Shown: positions 26,503 through 35,299, counted from the first letter of the stretch. The stretch is 64,000 bases of DNA from Sphingobium amiense (GCF_003967075.1 NZ_AP018665.1:124001-188000), one strand, 5' to 3'. Notes: a model not told the origin generated them from the sequence alone. Numbers and translations: made by a program.

Positions 26503-27477
26503 TCATGCCCGCTTGGCCGTCCGCTGGTGGGCGAGATTGACGACGTGGAGCGGAACCCCGGCCTGGCGCAGCTTCTGGGCGAGGTTCATCTGGATGCCGG
26601 AGCCCTCGCAGATGACCGCTTCGACGGGCTTGAGGTTCACCAGCCGGTCGTTGCGGACGAAGGCGGCGCGGTTGCCCTGGCTGCGGTCCAGGCGGAACTG
26701 GATGACCTTGACGCCGCGAGCGGCGGCCCAGGCGTGGGCGATGGCATCGCAGCCCTTGGCCTGCGCGGTCGTGGCCAGGATCATCTCGGGGATGCGCGTC
26801 TTGATGCGGTCGAGACCCTTGTAGAGCAGGTCATGATCTTCCCACACCTGGCCGCCAGAGAAGATGACCACCGGACCATCGGGCGCGAACTGTTCGCGGC
26901 GCGTCCGGGCGCGTCCTGCCAGATAGTCGCGCGCGTCGATCATCGAGGCGCTGAGCGCGGAGGATACCCGGCTGCCCTTGACGGGCGAGAAGGGCTTGCC
27001 GGTTTCGACCCGGTAGACTTCGGCGGCATGGTCGCGCATGCATTCCATCGCTTCGCGGCATCCCTGCAGCGTCTGGCAGAGCAGCTGCGTGTCCTCGAGT
27101 TCCGTCGCGTAGATTTCCGAGGGGTCGTAGTGGCGCGCGAGCTCCCCGAGCGCCTTGGCGGCGTCATCCTCGCGGCCCTCGATGCGCTTGGCCACGACAT
27201 GGAAGCTGTTGGCAAAGCCCCAGGCGAGATCGGCGGCATAGGCCTCCATCCTGGTGTCGCGCAGGACGTCGAACATCGTCTGCATCATCATGTCGACCGC
27301 AGCGCGGACCTGCTCCGGGTCGGGCATGTCGAGCGCTTCGGGCGCCTCGACGATGGAGAGCTTGGCCATCTCGCTATGCTCGATGAAGGCGGCTCCATAA
27401 TTGCGGCTGGCGTCATCATTGTCGCGGCTTGCGGCGATGAAGCTGGCGAGATCGGCGAAGTTGGTGAAGTTGGTCAT
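26503..27477 (-). CDS. DUF2493 (SLOG-superfamily, YpsA-related) protein
   Basis: 324 aa. Residues ~1-190 are helical (DLASFIAASRDNDDASRNYG). The C-terminal ~120 residues carry the DUF2493 Rossmann-like fold: VVIFSGGQVWEDHDLLYKGL, a mid-strand MILATTAQAKGCDAIAHAWA and GVKVIQFRLD. SLOG proteins bind nucleotides or nucleotide-derived signals. Members like this are common on alphaproteobacterial plasmids, role unknown. It has its own terminator, and hairpin element R2 lies about 122 bp upstream. Confidence 0.82.
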   Translation of the reverse strand: MTNFTNFADLASFIAASRDNDDASRNYGAAFIEHSEMAKLSIVEAPEALDMPDPEQVRAAVDMMMQTMFDVLRDTRMEAYAADLAWGFANSFHVVAKRIEGREDDAAKALGELARHYDPSEIYATELEDTQLLCQTLQGCREAMECMRDHAAEVYRVETGKPFSPVKGSRVSSALSASMIDARDYLAGRARTRREQFAPDGPVVIFSGGQVWEDHDLLYKGLDRIKTRIPEMILATTAQAKGCDAIAHAWAAARGVKVIQFRLDRSQGNRAAFVRNDRLVNLKPVEAVICEGSGIQMNLAQKLRQAGVPLHVVNLAHQRTAKRA

Positions 27478-28000
27478 GAGTGCCTCCGTGTGAGTGTCTC
27501 ATCCGTTCGATGAGGCCCTCCTCCGGGCGTGCGGCGGTCCAGCTGGTCAGGGACGGCGGCCGGTCTCCGGTCGACGCCGCTTTGCGGGGAGTGGGGGAAC
27601 CGATTTTGTCGGGGTCGGCGCGGCACGCGGCGGCGCCGTCAAAATTGGGGGGACCGCTCATCCTTGACGAGCGCCGATCCCCGCACGCCACACTTGGACG
27701 ACTAGAGAGAGATAAATAGAAAACGGGGGGATCCGGTTGGCACCCCGCAAGGTGATCGTCACCCGGCAGGGCGGAGACGCGGCGCAGGCGCGGCTCCGGG
27801 AGCGCCAGCGACTAGAGCGCCGGTCCCGGCCGACGGCCGGGATGCGCCGCCCCATTCCTTTTTACCGCGCCCCGCCGCGTCGGCGACGGGATATCCAACC
27901 CGGCTCGGACTATCGAGGATCGCCCTGCCCGCGAGATCGCTGGCGCGGACCAGGCGCGAGGGCTATTTTCGAGACCGGACGCCAGGGACTCGGGCGTCAA
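27478..28000. other. Intergenic region with repeat R2
   Basis: About 520 bp. It holds R2 (27599-27667) and low-complexity GC-rich sequence. No convincing gene, although a plus-strand frame is open through 27737-28000 into the next feature. Confidence 0.45.
27599..27667 (-). repeat. Hairpin element R2
   Basis: ACCGATTTTGTC (27599-27610), 29 bp, CAAAATTGGGGGGACCG (27640-27656), TCCTTGA (27661-27667). Same blocks and order as R1. On the minus strand the inner part includes TTGACG, a -35-like hexamer. Confidence 0.65.
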
Positions 28001-28234
28001 ATGCGGGACACGAAGATCATGGTCAAAGGCAAGGGCAGCGAGCGCGCCGCGCGGGCGCTGTGCGAGGCGGAGGGCCTGGCTTGCGACATCCGTTTCGAGG
28101 GCGCGCCGATGTGGCAAAGCTTCCTGCCGCAGGTCCGGACCGTCCTCGCCGCGATCGCGGACCCGGGCGTGGCCCATGGCGAGGAATGGACGCGGATCAT
28201 CGCCCATCTGCGGGCGCAGGCCGGGCCGCGCTGA
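28001..28234 (+). CDS. Small hypothetical protein
   Basis: 77 aa from ATG 28001 (MRDTKIMVKGKGSERAARALC). The region CDIRFEGAPMWQSFLPQVRT and HGEEWTRIIAHLRAQAG look like genuine protein. The upstream extension to 27737 is Arg-rich and looks non-coding. A weak AGGG lies upstream. No known family; it is one of few plus-strand genes in this stretch. Confidence 0.45.
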   Translation: MRDTKIMVKGKGSERAARALCEAEGLACDIRFEGAPMWQSFLPQVRTVLAAIADPGVAHGEEWTRIIAHLRAQAGPR

Positions 28235-28255
28235 GGGCCCGGCCCGGTATCCGAC

Positions 28256-29128
28256 CTAGCCGCCGGGCTTGGCGGCGCGGTCGGTGTTGCGCTTGTCCGC
28301 GACATAGGTCTGGCCGTTGTCGCCCTTCATGATGACGAACAGGCCGGTCGCCTCGAACAGCCGGGGGAAATTCTTGACCCCATAGTTGCGCGGATCGATT
28401 GGTGCCTGGCGCTTTACCGCGCTGCCGGCCGCCGCCATGTGCGCCCAGCCATCGTCGCGGGCGGCGGCCTCGACCGCGCCGCGCAGGGTGGTGATGAGCT
28501 TGCTGTCCTGCGCGAGCGACTTGGCGCCGGGCGTCGTCGGCGCTTCTGGCGGAGCGGCAGGCGCGGCGGCAGCCGCCGGCGCAGTGGCAGGCGCCGCCTT
28601 GCGGCGACCGCGCCCCTTCGGCTGCGCAGCAGCCGGAGCCTCGACCTCCGCTTCGGCAGGCGGGGCGCTGTCCTCGAGGCCGTCAAGGAAGAGGAAAGTG
28701 GTGCAGGCGTTGACGAAAGGCGTCGGCGTCTTGCGCTCGCCGAACCCGTAGACCTCATGGCCATTGGCCTTGAGCTGCATGATCAGCGGCGTGAAGTCGG
28801 CATCGCTCGACGCGATCGCAAAGGCGTCCAGGTCCTGGGTATAGAGCAGTTCCATCGCATCGATGACGAGCGCGATATCGGTGGCGTTCTTGCCGGTGGA
28901 ATAGCTGAACTGCTGGATGGGCCGAATCGCGAAATCGTGGAGCTTTCCGGTCCAGCCCTTGAGCGTCGTCGCCGCCCAGTTGCCATAGGCGCGGCGGATA
29001 TTGGCAGTGCCATATTTGCTGAGCTCGGCGAGGATGGCGCCAATCTTGGCATGGCTCACATTGTCGGCATCGATGAGCAGCGCGATGCGGCGGCTGGGTG
29101 TGGCGGCGAGGGGCGTGTCGGGTTCCAA
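28256..29128 (-). CDS. NYN-domain RNase-like protein with OST-HTH/LOTUS domain
   Basis: About 290 aa with a TTG start at 29128, chosen because AAAGGA lies 6 nt upstream and no ATG fits. The NYN (PIN-like, LabA/DUF88) domain at ~10-160 has acidic catalytic candidates in LLIDADNVSHAKI, TDIALVIDAMELL and ASSDADFTPLIMQL. An Ala/Pro-rich linker leads to a C-terminal OST-HTH-like RNA-binding module (RNYGVKNFPRLFEATGLFVI). Likely a metal-dependent RNase or RNA regulator. It follows ssb on the same strand. Confidence 0.83.
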   Translation of the reverse strand: MEPDTPLAATPSRRIALLIDADNVSHAKIGAILAELSKYGTANIRRAYGNWAATTLKGWTGKLHDFAIRPIQQFSYSTGKNATDIALVIDAMELLYTQDLDAFAIASSDADFTPLIMQLKANGHEVYGFGERKTPTPFVNACTTFLFLDGLEDSAPPAEAEVEAPAAAQPKGRGRRKAAPATAPAAAAAPAAPPEAPTTPGAKSLAQDSKLITTLRGAVEAAARDDGWAHMAAAGSAVKRQAPIDPRNYGVKNFPRLFEATGLFVIMKGDNGQTYVADKRNTDRAAKPGG

Positions 29129-29190
29129 GAGCGGTCCTTTGTGCAAGAGTGCCGCAGGCGCGCGGGGGATGCGCACCTGCGGCCAGCGAA

Positions 29191-29212
29191 GGGCGGCGCA
29201 TGGGCGCCGCCC
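29191..29212 (-). terminator. Hairpin after ssb
   Basis: GGGCGGCGC and GCGCCGCCC with a 4-base loop, 9-bp perfect stem just past the ssb stop. The T tract is weak, so the assignment is tentative. Confidence 0.4.
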
Positions 29213-29220
29213 GGCGCCTG

Positions 29221-29547
29221 TCAGAAGAAATGGAGCCGGTCGGCGATGACCTCGGCGCCGTAGCGGGCGTTGCCGTCGCGATCTTCCCAGCTCGAATAGT
29301 GCAGATAGCCCGAAATGGCGACGACGTCGCCCTTCTTGCGCGTGGCCGCCGCCTTGCCCTGGCCGTTGAAGCAGGTAACCTTGTGGAACTCGCTGGTCTT
29401 GGCCGTGTAGCCGGTCGCCTCGTCGATATAGGTCTTGCCGTCCTTGAGCTTGACCCGGTCGGTCGCGACGATGAGGGTGACGGGACCATTGCCCGAGGGG
29501 GTCTGCGGATCCTTGGCGACGCGGCCGGTGAGATTGACTTCGTTCAT
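29221..29547 (-). CDS. ssb: Single-stranded DNA-binding protein, short
   Basis: 108 aa from ATG 29547 with a perfect AAGGAGG ribosome site. The OB fold starts MNEVNLTGRVAKDP and includes KTSEFHKVTCFNGQGKAA and KGDVVAISGYLHYSSWEDRDG. It ends at DRLHFF and lacks the acidic C-terminal tail of housekeeping SSB, so it may not recruit the usual partners. An SSB in the leading region would coat incoming T-strand DNA. Confidence 0.87.
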   Translation of the reverse strand: MNEVNLTGRVAKDPQTPSGNGPVTLIVATDRVKLKDGKTYIDEATGYTAKTSEFHKVTCFNGQGKAAATRKKGDVVAISGYLHYSSWEDRDGNARYGAEVIADRLHFF

Positions 29548-30041
29548 GATGAGCCTCCTTGGGTTGCCGGCGTTCCTTCCCGCCGGTGACACCGATTGGC
29601 GGCGTGGGGCCGGGACCTGCACCGACGCGCGCAGCGCGGGAGGGGAACCCCTGGAAGGCGCTGGCGCGGGCCGCCGCGCAGCGGCAACACGGGCGCCTGG
29701 AACGGGGTTGCCGGGCCCATCCCCTCGCCGCAGGTGTCACGTCAACGGCGCGGAAGGGACGCTGGCAGCCCAGGCCGGCGGTGAACGGACAATTGTCAGG
29801 CCGCCCCCAGGATCGGCTCCCCTTGCGGCAATGGCCCTGGCACCCGGCGCGGCGGGCGAGGCTCATGCGCCGGCAGACCGGCCGGACGCGGGCGCAGGGC
29901 GAGCGACCAATGGCGCGCCGACGGGTTCCCCTGGGATACCATGCGGTCCGGGCGGCCCGGCGATCTTGCGCGAAGCAGGCGGCCCTCGCCCGCCCGGGCT
30001 ATCGGCTTGAGCGAGAGCACCGCATCAGCGCGCGCGCGCCG
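29548..30041. other. Gene-free GC-rich interval
   Basis: About 490 bp of very GC-rich sequence. Open frames exist on the plus strand but are Arg/Pro/Gly-rich and look like GC artefacts. No clear hairpin with a T tract. Confidence 0.45.
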
Positions 30042-30971
30042 TCAGGGCTGGACGATGGCCTCCGACCAGGTGCCGAGCACCGCCCCATCGGCGGGGTTCT
30101 CGATGCGCACCTCGTCGAGCGCGATGGCAAGGAGGCAGACCGGGCGCTGGTCCGGCCCGGCGGCCTGGGTGCAGCGCAGGCTGCCGCCATCCGGAAGGCG
30201 GGCGACCCGGCCGATGAGCCGGATACGGAGCCCCTTCGGCCCGGGCGCTGCGTCCGGCGCCAAGCGCTTGACCAGGGCATAGGCCCGCCCGGCCCGCGCT
30301 GTATCGGTCCGTCCTGCCTCGCTGCGCCATTGCGCAAAGGCCAGCGTCTGCTCAGGCGGGAGCAGGGGCGCAGATGCACCCTCGCTTGCAGCCGGTCCGG
30401 GAGGAACGGGCGGACAGGTCTCGGCGCTAGACCAGGGCCGCTCGATCCAGAAGCCCTCAAGCCGGGCCTGCCCGGCCGCTTCCCCCGCCCTGGCGTCGAC
30501 GCCCGTATCCCCTTCGCCGCTCGTCCCGTCCCCGCCCTTATCCGGAGCAAGCCCCCAGTCGGCCAGCGACCAGCGGGCGGGCGCGACATGAACGCGCAGG
30601 GTCTGCTGCGCGGCATCATAGCGCCAGCGCAAGGGCGCGGCGCTGTCGGCAGCGGCAGGCCCGGCGCAGCCGAAGGGGAGAACGAGCTCGAACCGCTTGC
30701 CCTGCAGGCCGGTCGGCAGCACCTGCCCCGATGCGGCGGCATCGGCCGCCTTGGCGGCGAGCGCGAGGAGGTCCGCGCGGCCCAGAATATGCGGCGGTTC
30801 AGGCTGAGCCGCCGGCGACGGCGGCGCGGACTGGATCGCGGGCGGCGGCGCGCTGTCTGGCCTGGGCGACGTGCCGCGCCCGAGCAGGAATCCCCCGCCC
30901 GCCAGCGCGAGCGCGGCCACGAGGCCGCCGGCAATGGCAAGACGGCTGGTCCTGAGATTGGGCTCGCGCAT
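30042..30971 (-). CDS. Membrane-anchored hypothetical protein
   Basis: 309 aa from ATG 30971 (MREPNLRTSRLAIAGG). One N-terminal transmembrane anchor (LAIAGGLVAALALAGGGFLL) is followed by a Pro/Ala-rich linker and a long extracytoplasmic domain with several cysteines (LPFGCAGPA, AETCPPVPPG, LRCTQAAGP, PVCLLAIAL). The C-terminal half has a beta-rich look (GLRIRLIGRVARLPDGG). Not recognised. It is divergent from the SLC13 transporter. Confidence 0.7.
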   Translation of the reverse strand: MREPNLRTSRLAIAGGLVAALALAGGGFLLGRGTSPRPDSAPPPAIQSAPPSPAAQPEPPHILGRADLLALAAKAADAAASGQVLPTGLQGKRFELVLPFGCAGPAAADSAAPLRWRYDAAQQTLRVHVAPARWSLADWGLAPDKGGDGTSGEGDTGVDARAGEAAGQARLEGFWIERPWSSAETCPPVPPGPAASEGASAPLLPPEQTLAFAQWRSEAGRTDTARAGRAYALVKRLAPDAAPGPKGLRIRLIGRVARLPDGGSLRCTQAAGPDQRPVCLLAIALDEVRIENPADGAVLGTWSEAIVQP

Positions 30972-31073
30972 GTCCGGGTGATACCAAATTGCAAGGCCGG
31001 CTCCACCCCGCCCGGCCTGTTTCTTTTGGCCGGACGTTGACAGGGGCGGACCTGGGTTCGAGGCAGGGACGCG

Positions 31074-32381
31074 ATGACGATCGATCAAATTCTCACCTTG
31101 CTCGTGCTGGTCGGCGTGGTCGGCGTGATGATCTGGGACCGGCTGCGTGCCGACGTCGTGGCGCTTGCGGGCGCGGCGATCCTCCTCATGACCGGGGTCG
31201 TGCGGCCGGTGGACGTGCAGGGCGCTTTCGCCAGTCCCGCCATCATCGCCCTCGCCTCGCTATTCGTCATTGCCTATGCGCTGGAGCTCTCAGGCCTGCT
31301 CGATCGCGCGATCGAACTCGGCGTCGGTCTCTGCCGGCGCCTGGGCGCCAAGGGGGTGTGGCTGCTCCTCTCGATGATCGGCGGCCTCTCCTGTTTTCTC
31401 AATTCGACTCCGATCGTGGTGCTGGGCGCGCCGGTGATCCGCGATATCGCTCGCACCCTGGGACAGTCGCCCAAGCGCTATCTGATGCCGCTCTCGTACA
31501 TCACCGTCCTCACCGGCTGCTGCACGCTGGTGGGCACTTCGACGAACCTTCTCGTCGACGACATGGCGAGCATTGCCGGACAGGCGCGCTTCGGCATTTT
31601 CGAGATCACGCCCGTGGGCCTGCCGATCGCCCTGGCCGGCGGGCTCTATCTCTATTTCGTCAGCGGTCGGCTGCTGCGGGCGCATGAGAGCGACGAGCGG
31701 GACCGCGAGCCCGGACCGCTCGAACCCATCCATATCGGCAATGCCCAGGTCGGCGACGCGACGCTGTTCGCGCAAAAGCGCCCCTTCCAACCGCTCAAGG
31801 CCGCGATGGCCTTTGCCATCTTTGCCGGCGCGATCGCGCTGGCGGCGTTCGGGGTCGCACCGATCGCGGCGACGGCGCTCAGCGGCGCGGTCCTTCTGAT
31901 CCTGCTGCGCGTGATCAGCGCCGACGAGGCCTATGGCGGACTGCGTCCGGAAATCCTGATCCTCATAGCGGGCATGGTGGTGATTGGCATCGCTATGGAA
32001 TCGAGCGGGCTGGCGGGCGAGGCCTCGGAGTTCCTGATTTCCAGCGTCCACGGGCTGAGCCCGCTCGTCGCGCTGATCGTCCTCTACTTCGCCACGATGG
32101 TGCTGACCGAGCTTCTGTCCAACGCGACCGTGGCGGTGCTCGTGACGCCTGTCGCCGTGGCGCTGGCCGACAGTCTCGGCGTCAGCCCACGGCCCTTTCT
32201 GGTCGGGGTCATGATGGCCGCGAGCGCCGCCTTCGCGACCCCCTTCGGCTACCAGACCAATGTCATCGTCTACCAGATGGCGGGCTATCGCTATACGGAC
32301 TTCGTCCGGGTCGGCCTGCCGCTCAACCTCCTGACCGCGACCGTGGCGATCCTCGCGATCCAGGCCTTTTTTCCGTTCTGA
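31074..32381 (+). CDS. SLC13/DASS-family permease
   Basis: 435 aa with about 10-11 membrane segments. Two family motifs typical of divalent anion/Na+ symporters are visible: SNTP-like FLNSTPIVVLGAP with LVGTSTNLLVDD in the first half, and ELLSNATVAVLVTPVA with ATPFGYQTNVIVYQMAG in the second. No RCK domain is inserted. Possible substrates include sulfate, dicarboxylates or oxyanions. It is the only transporter in the leading region. Confidence 0.85.
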   Translation: MTIDQILTLLVLVGVVGVMIWDRLRADVVALAGAAILLMTGVVRPVDVQGAFASPAIIALASLFVIAYALELSGLLDRAIELGVGLCRRLGAKGVWLLLSMIGGLSCFLNSTPIVVLGAPVIRDIARTLGQSPKRYLMPLSYITVLTGCCTLVGTSTNLLVDDMASIAGQARFGIFEITPVGLPIALAGGLYLYFVSGRLLRAHESDERDREPGPLEPIHIGNAQVGDATLFAQKRPFQPLKAAMAFAIFAGAIALAAFGVAPIAATALSGAVLLILLRVISADEAYGGLRPEILILIAGMVVIGIAMESSGLAGEASEFLISSVHGLSPLVALIVLYFATMVLTELLSNATVAVLVTPVAVALADSLGVSPRPFLVGVMMAASAAFATPFGYQTNVIVYQMAGYRYTDFVRVGLPLNLLTATVAILAIQAFFPF

Positions 32382-32418
32382 GCCGGACTGGATCGGCTCT
32401 TTCCAGCCGAAACAAAGA

Positions 32419-32454
32419 CAGGACCCGCTGCGCGGGGGAGCGCGGCGGATCCTG
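32419..32454 (-). terminator. Terminator between SLC13 and DUF736 genes
   Basis: Minus strand: CAGGATCCGC and GCGGGTCCTG arms (one wobble) with a 16-base loop, followed by TCTTTGTTTC. Serves the DUF736 gene. Confidence 0.6.
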
Positions 32455-32461
32455 CCAGGGG

Positions 32462-32491
32462 CTTTCCGCGCCGGAGGCGCGGCGCGGAAAG
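32462..32491. terminator. 11-bp hairpin in convergent interval
   Basis: CTTTCCGCGCC and GGCGCGGAAAG with an 8-base loop; perfect stem lying between the two convergent genes. Confidence 0.5.
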
Positions 32492-32509
32492 GGAAGAGGA
32501 TGGTTGCGG

Positions 32510-33034
32510 TCAGTCGGCGGTTTCGACCGCGCGCTGACGGCGGCCGCGGCGGCCCTGGGCGGGTGCCTGCGCGTCATCGCCGCCAAAATCGTCACCGGCG
32601 GTCGAGGCGCCCAGCCCCTCGGGCTCGCTGTGTCCGGCCTGGGCGGCGTCGTCGCCCGGCAGCGGCGGCAGGCCGTCGTCGGCGGGCATCGCCATTTCGG
32701 CGGGGAGTTCGCGGCGGCGCGAGGGGCGCGACCAGACGACATTGTAGGAGCCGTCCTGCTGCTGGAACAGCGAGACGTAGAGCGGCTGGGCGAAGCTCGG
32801 ATCCTCGATCTTGCCGTTGTAGAAGATGAGGCCGCTCTCGCGCGAGGCGAGCTCGAACAGCGCGCCGACGCGGACCCAGGCGCGCGCAGCCGACAGCGCC
32901 ATCACTTCGAACTTGGGCGCATTGGGATTGGCCGAGTGGACCGGGCGGAGCGCGATGGTGAGCTCGACGGTCAGGGTGGAGACACGGCCGACGAGGTGGC
33001 CGGCGGCGTTCTTGGCGATGGAACCGATGTTCAT
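32510..33034 (-). CDS. DUF736 family protein, copy 1
   Basis: 174 aa from ATG 33034 (MNIGSIAKNAAGHLVGRVST). The DUF736 core runs through IALRPVHSANPNAPKFEVMA and SGLIFYNGKIEDPSFAQPLY to residue ~120; the tail is acidic then basic (GRRGRRQRAVETAD). Function unknown but very common on alphaproteobacterial plasmids and integrative elements. A second copy at 36507-36965 is nearly identical in the first ~135 residues and also in its upstream DNA, showing recent duplication. Confidence 0.85.
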   Translation of the reverse strand: MNIGSIAKNAAGHLVGRVSTLTVELTIALRPVHSANPNAPKFEVMALSAARAWVRVGALFELASRESGLIFYNGKIEDPSFAQPLYVSLFQQQDGSYNVVWSRPSRRRELPAEMAMPADDGLPPLPGDDAAQAGHSEPEGLGASTAGDDFGGDDAQAPAQGRRGRRQRAVETAD

Positions 33035-33172
33035 GGGACTTCTCCTTGGAAAGCGTCCTCGAACCCCTTGTCCGGGACGCCAGTCCTCTCTCCCCCTCCT
33101 CTCCTCGGCCGCTGGGCCGAGCAGGCGCCGCCAGGCGCCCATCATCGCCAGCCCCTTTGGCGGGCGATGGCC
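32626..33172. repeat. Long direct repeat, copy 1
   Basis: About 545 bp including most of the DUF736 gene and its upstream region, through the GGCGATGGCC at the right end; nearly identical to 36557-37103 (offset ~3931 bp). Confidence 0.85.
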
Positions 33173-33175
33173 CGA

Positions 33176-33871
33176 TCAGATGAGCGGCGCGGGCATGGCC
33201 AGCCATTCGGGCTGGTCGTCGGTGATTGGGATGTCCAGGCGTGACGCCTCGGCCTCCGAGAAGATGCTTGCATCGGCGAGCCGCCCGAACCCGGCCTCGC
33301 GGTTCCAGAAGCTGAGCCCATGGGTCGCATGACGCGTGACCAGCACATAGCCGTCCGCGCCTTCCTCGATCGCGCGCCCGATCGCCCGGTCCAGGAGCGC
33401 GCTGCTATGGCCGAAGCTGACGCCCTGCTCGGTAATCGCAACATAGCCACCGCCAAATTGGCCGGGCACGAGGCGATCGCAATCGAGCGAGAATTCGAAA
33501 CCGAACGGCAGGGCGGATTTGGCGGCGGCGAAGAGAAGGTGTCCGACGGCGTCGATGGCGAACTGCTCCCCGGCAAAGTGCAGGTGGACACGGCCCTCGC
33601 TGCGGGGCTCGCATCGGGACAGATCGCAGTCGAACGTCGGATAGGTGGGATCGACAAACAGAGCCGGGAACGTCTCGAACGGATCGTCGCCGCCCGGGGG
33701 GAAAGCCGCGGCAAAGGCCGAGCCCAGGCCCGAATAGGCCGCAAGGCGCGCCGCCGGCTCGTCCCCGAGATCGCCCAGCAGATCGCTCGCTGCAAAGGCG
33801 CAGTCGATGAGCGCAGCCTCGACGGGCGTGACTTCGATGAGGAAGCTCGCCTTGAGATAGTTGTTCGCCAT
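33176..33871 (-). CDS. Hypothetical protein
   Basis: 231 aa from ATG 33871 (MANNYLKASFLIEVTPVEAA), with AAGGAGAC upstream. Notable segments: ECEP-like CDLSRCEPRSEGRVHLHFAG and GYVAITEQGVSFGHSSALLD. A well-formed soluble protein with no family I recognise; related in style to the 168-aa and 167-aa proteins nearby, which suggests a set of plasmid-specific orphan genes. Confidence 0.65.
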   Translation of the reverse strand: MANNYLKASFLIEVTPVEAALIDCAFAASDLLGDLGDEPAARLAAYSGLGSAFAAAFPPGGDDPFETFPALFVDPTYPTFDCDLSRCEPRSEGRVHLHFAGEQFAIDAVGHLLFAAAKSALPFGFEFSLDCDRLVPGQFGGGYVAITEQGVSFGHSSALLDRAIGRAIEEGADGYVLVTRHATHGLSFWNREAGFGRLADASIFSEAEASRLDIPITDDQPEWLAMPAPLI

Positions 33872-33966
33872 GATCGTCTCCTTATGGTGAGAAAAGTGCA
33901 GGCCCGCTGGCCGCACGCGCAGTGCCGGGCTCGTCGCCCGGCTGAACAAAATGGGAGGAAGATCCT

Positions 33967-34485
33967 ATGCAGGCGTGGATAGCCGCGCTCTCGACCTATT
34001 CCGCGACGCGCGAGACGATCCTCCAGCACCGATTTCTCGCCGATGTCGGCGGCGAGCTATGGCGCCGCGGCGAGTTCGATTTTTCGGTCTCGCACAGCGA
34101 GGTCGACAATAGCGGCTATGACCTCATCATCGAGGCGCGCGGCATAATGCGGCATGTCCAGCTCAAGGCGATGCATGGACAGGCCAGACGGCGCAGCTTC
34201 GACATTCAGACCCGGTTGGGCGCCAAGCCCAATGGCTGCGCCGTGCTGATCCGGCATGATGCGCGCAGCCTCGCGGTCGAGGCCTATCGCTGGTTCGGCG
34301 GACCGCCCGGCCAAGGCCTGCCGCCGTTAGGGGAGAAGGTCACCCGCCATGCCAAGGGCAATGCGCTCGGCCATAAGGCGGACCAGCCGGCGCTGCGCGA
34401 GGTGCCACTCGCGCGCTTTGCGCCCGTCAGCGATATCGCGGCGCTGGTGGTTCTGATGTTTGGGCCCTGGCCCGAGGCGGGTTAG
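33967..34485 (+). CDS. PD-(D/E)XK-like nuclease-fold protein (tentative)
   Basis: 172 aa. HRFLADVGGELWRRGEFDFS is followed by NSGYDLIIEARGIMRHVQLKAM; the D...(E/Q)xK spacing resembles restriction-endonuclease-like folds, with Q in place of E. The rest is not diagnostic. GGAAG precedes the ATG. It is a plus-strand gene among minus-strand neighbours and overlaps the end of the convergent gene at 34482. Function is a guess from motif spacing. Confidence 0.55.
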   Translation: MQAWIAALSTYSATRETILQHRFLADVGGELWRRGEFDFSVSHSEVDNSGYDLIIEARGIMRHVQLKAMHGQARRRSFDIQTRLGAKPNGCAVLIRHDARSLAVEAYRWFGGPPGQGLPPLGEKVTRHAKGNALGHKADQPALREVPLARFAPVSDIAALVVLMFGPWPEAG

Positions 34486-34799
34486 GCCGCGTTCGCGGCC
34501 TGGGGCGCGTGCCAGCGCGCGATGATCGCCTGCATCTCGTCGCCATAGCCGAGCGCATCGATATAGAGGGCGCCCGGATGCTGGGCGACAAAGCCCACGA
34601 TCGCCGCGATGTCGCGCGCCACGGCCGTGTCCAGCGCGAACAGGTCGGCGACCGGGAAGTCGCCCAGCTCGGGTCCGTTCCACCAGGCCATGAGAAAGCG
34701 GGCGACCCGCCGCGCCTGCCCGGTATCGGACAGGGCGAGGGGAACGAGCCGGTCGCGCGCGGCCAGCGCGCTGCTGCGGTCGGTGGGAATCGTTGTCAT
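34482..34799 (-). CDS. Small hypothetical protein
   Basis: 105 aa. ARRVARFLMAWWNGPELGDFP and LDTAVARDIAAIVGFVAQHP form a compact helical protein. Its ATG overlaps the stop of the upstream gene (ATGA). No function recognised. Confidence 0.65.
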   Translation of the reverse strand: MTTIPTDRSSALAARDRLVPLALSDTGQARRVARFLMAWWNGPELGDFPVADLFALDTAVARDIAAIVGFVAQHPGALYIDALGYGDEMQAIIARWHAPQAANAA

Positions 34800-35299
34800 G
34801 ATGATACTGTCTCATCAAAGCCCGGCCGGGCCAAGGGCTCTTGGGGGAAAGGAGCGGCATCCCCCACGACGAGCGGCGGCACAACGAAGTCGGCCGCATC
34901 GAAATAGGCGAGCACGGCGTCGAAGCTTGCCAGGCGTTCGAGCGCCGCGCGGCCGATCACGACATAATCGTCTTCGTCGACCGGGTAGGAGATGGGTTCG
35001 CCTGCGCCCGTGAACACCACGCGCTCTGCGCCCCATTGCGAAGGATAGGCGCCCGACCAGCGCGCAAAGGCGATGCCGTGCTCGGCGCACCAGGCTTCGA
35101 GGGCCTCGAACCGGCCGTTGGCGACTTCGTGGGCGAAGAGGCTGAGAGCAGTGCCAGGAATATGGTGGTCGGCCTCGAACGGCTCGCCGTCCCATTCGGT
35201 CGACAAGGCCTCGGCGGTGATGAGCGCTGTGAGCGCCTCATAGGCGTAGGGTGAGAGGGTGCCGCCGAGCGTGATCGACGCGGAAACGCGGTTTGCCAT
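34796..35299 (-). CDS. Hypothetical protein
   Basis: 167 aa from ATG 35299 (MANRVSASITLGGTLSPYAY). Contains AEHGIAFARWSGAYPSQWGA and ISYPVDEDDYVVIGRAALER. Looks like a real alpha/beta protein with acidic character. No recognised domain. Coupled to the 105-aa gene. Confidence 0.65.
   Translation of the reverse strand: MANRVSASITLGGTLSPYAYEALTALITAEALSTEWDGEPFEADHHIPGTALSLFAHEVANGRFEALEAWCAEHGIAFARWSGAYPSQWGAERVVFTGAGEPISYPVDEDDYVVIGRAALERLASFDAVLAYFDAADFVVPPLVVGDAAPFPQEPLARPGFDETVSS

Noticed and set aside
29559..31040. Plus-strand frame of 493 codons
   Set aside because: Arg/Pro/Gly-rich composition and overlap with a membrane-anchored protein on the other strand; typical GC artefact.
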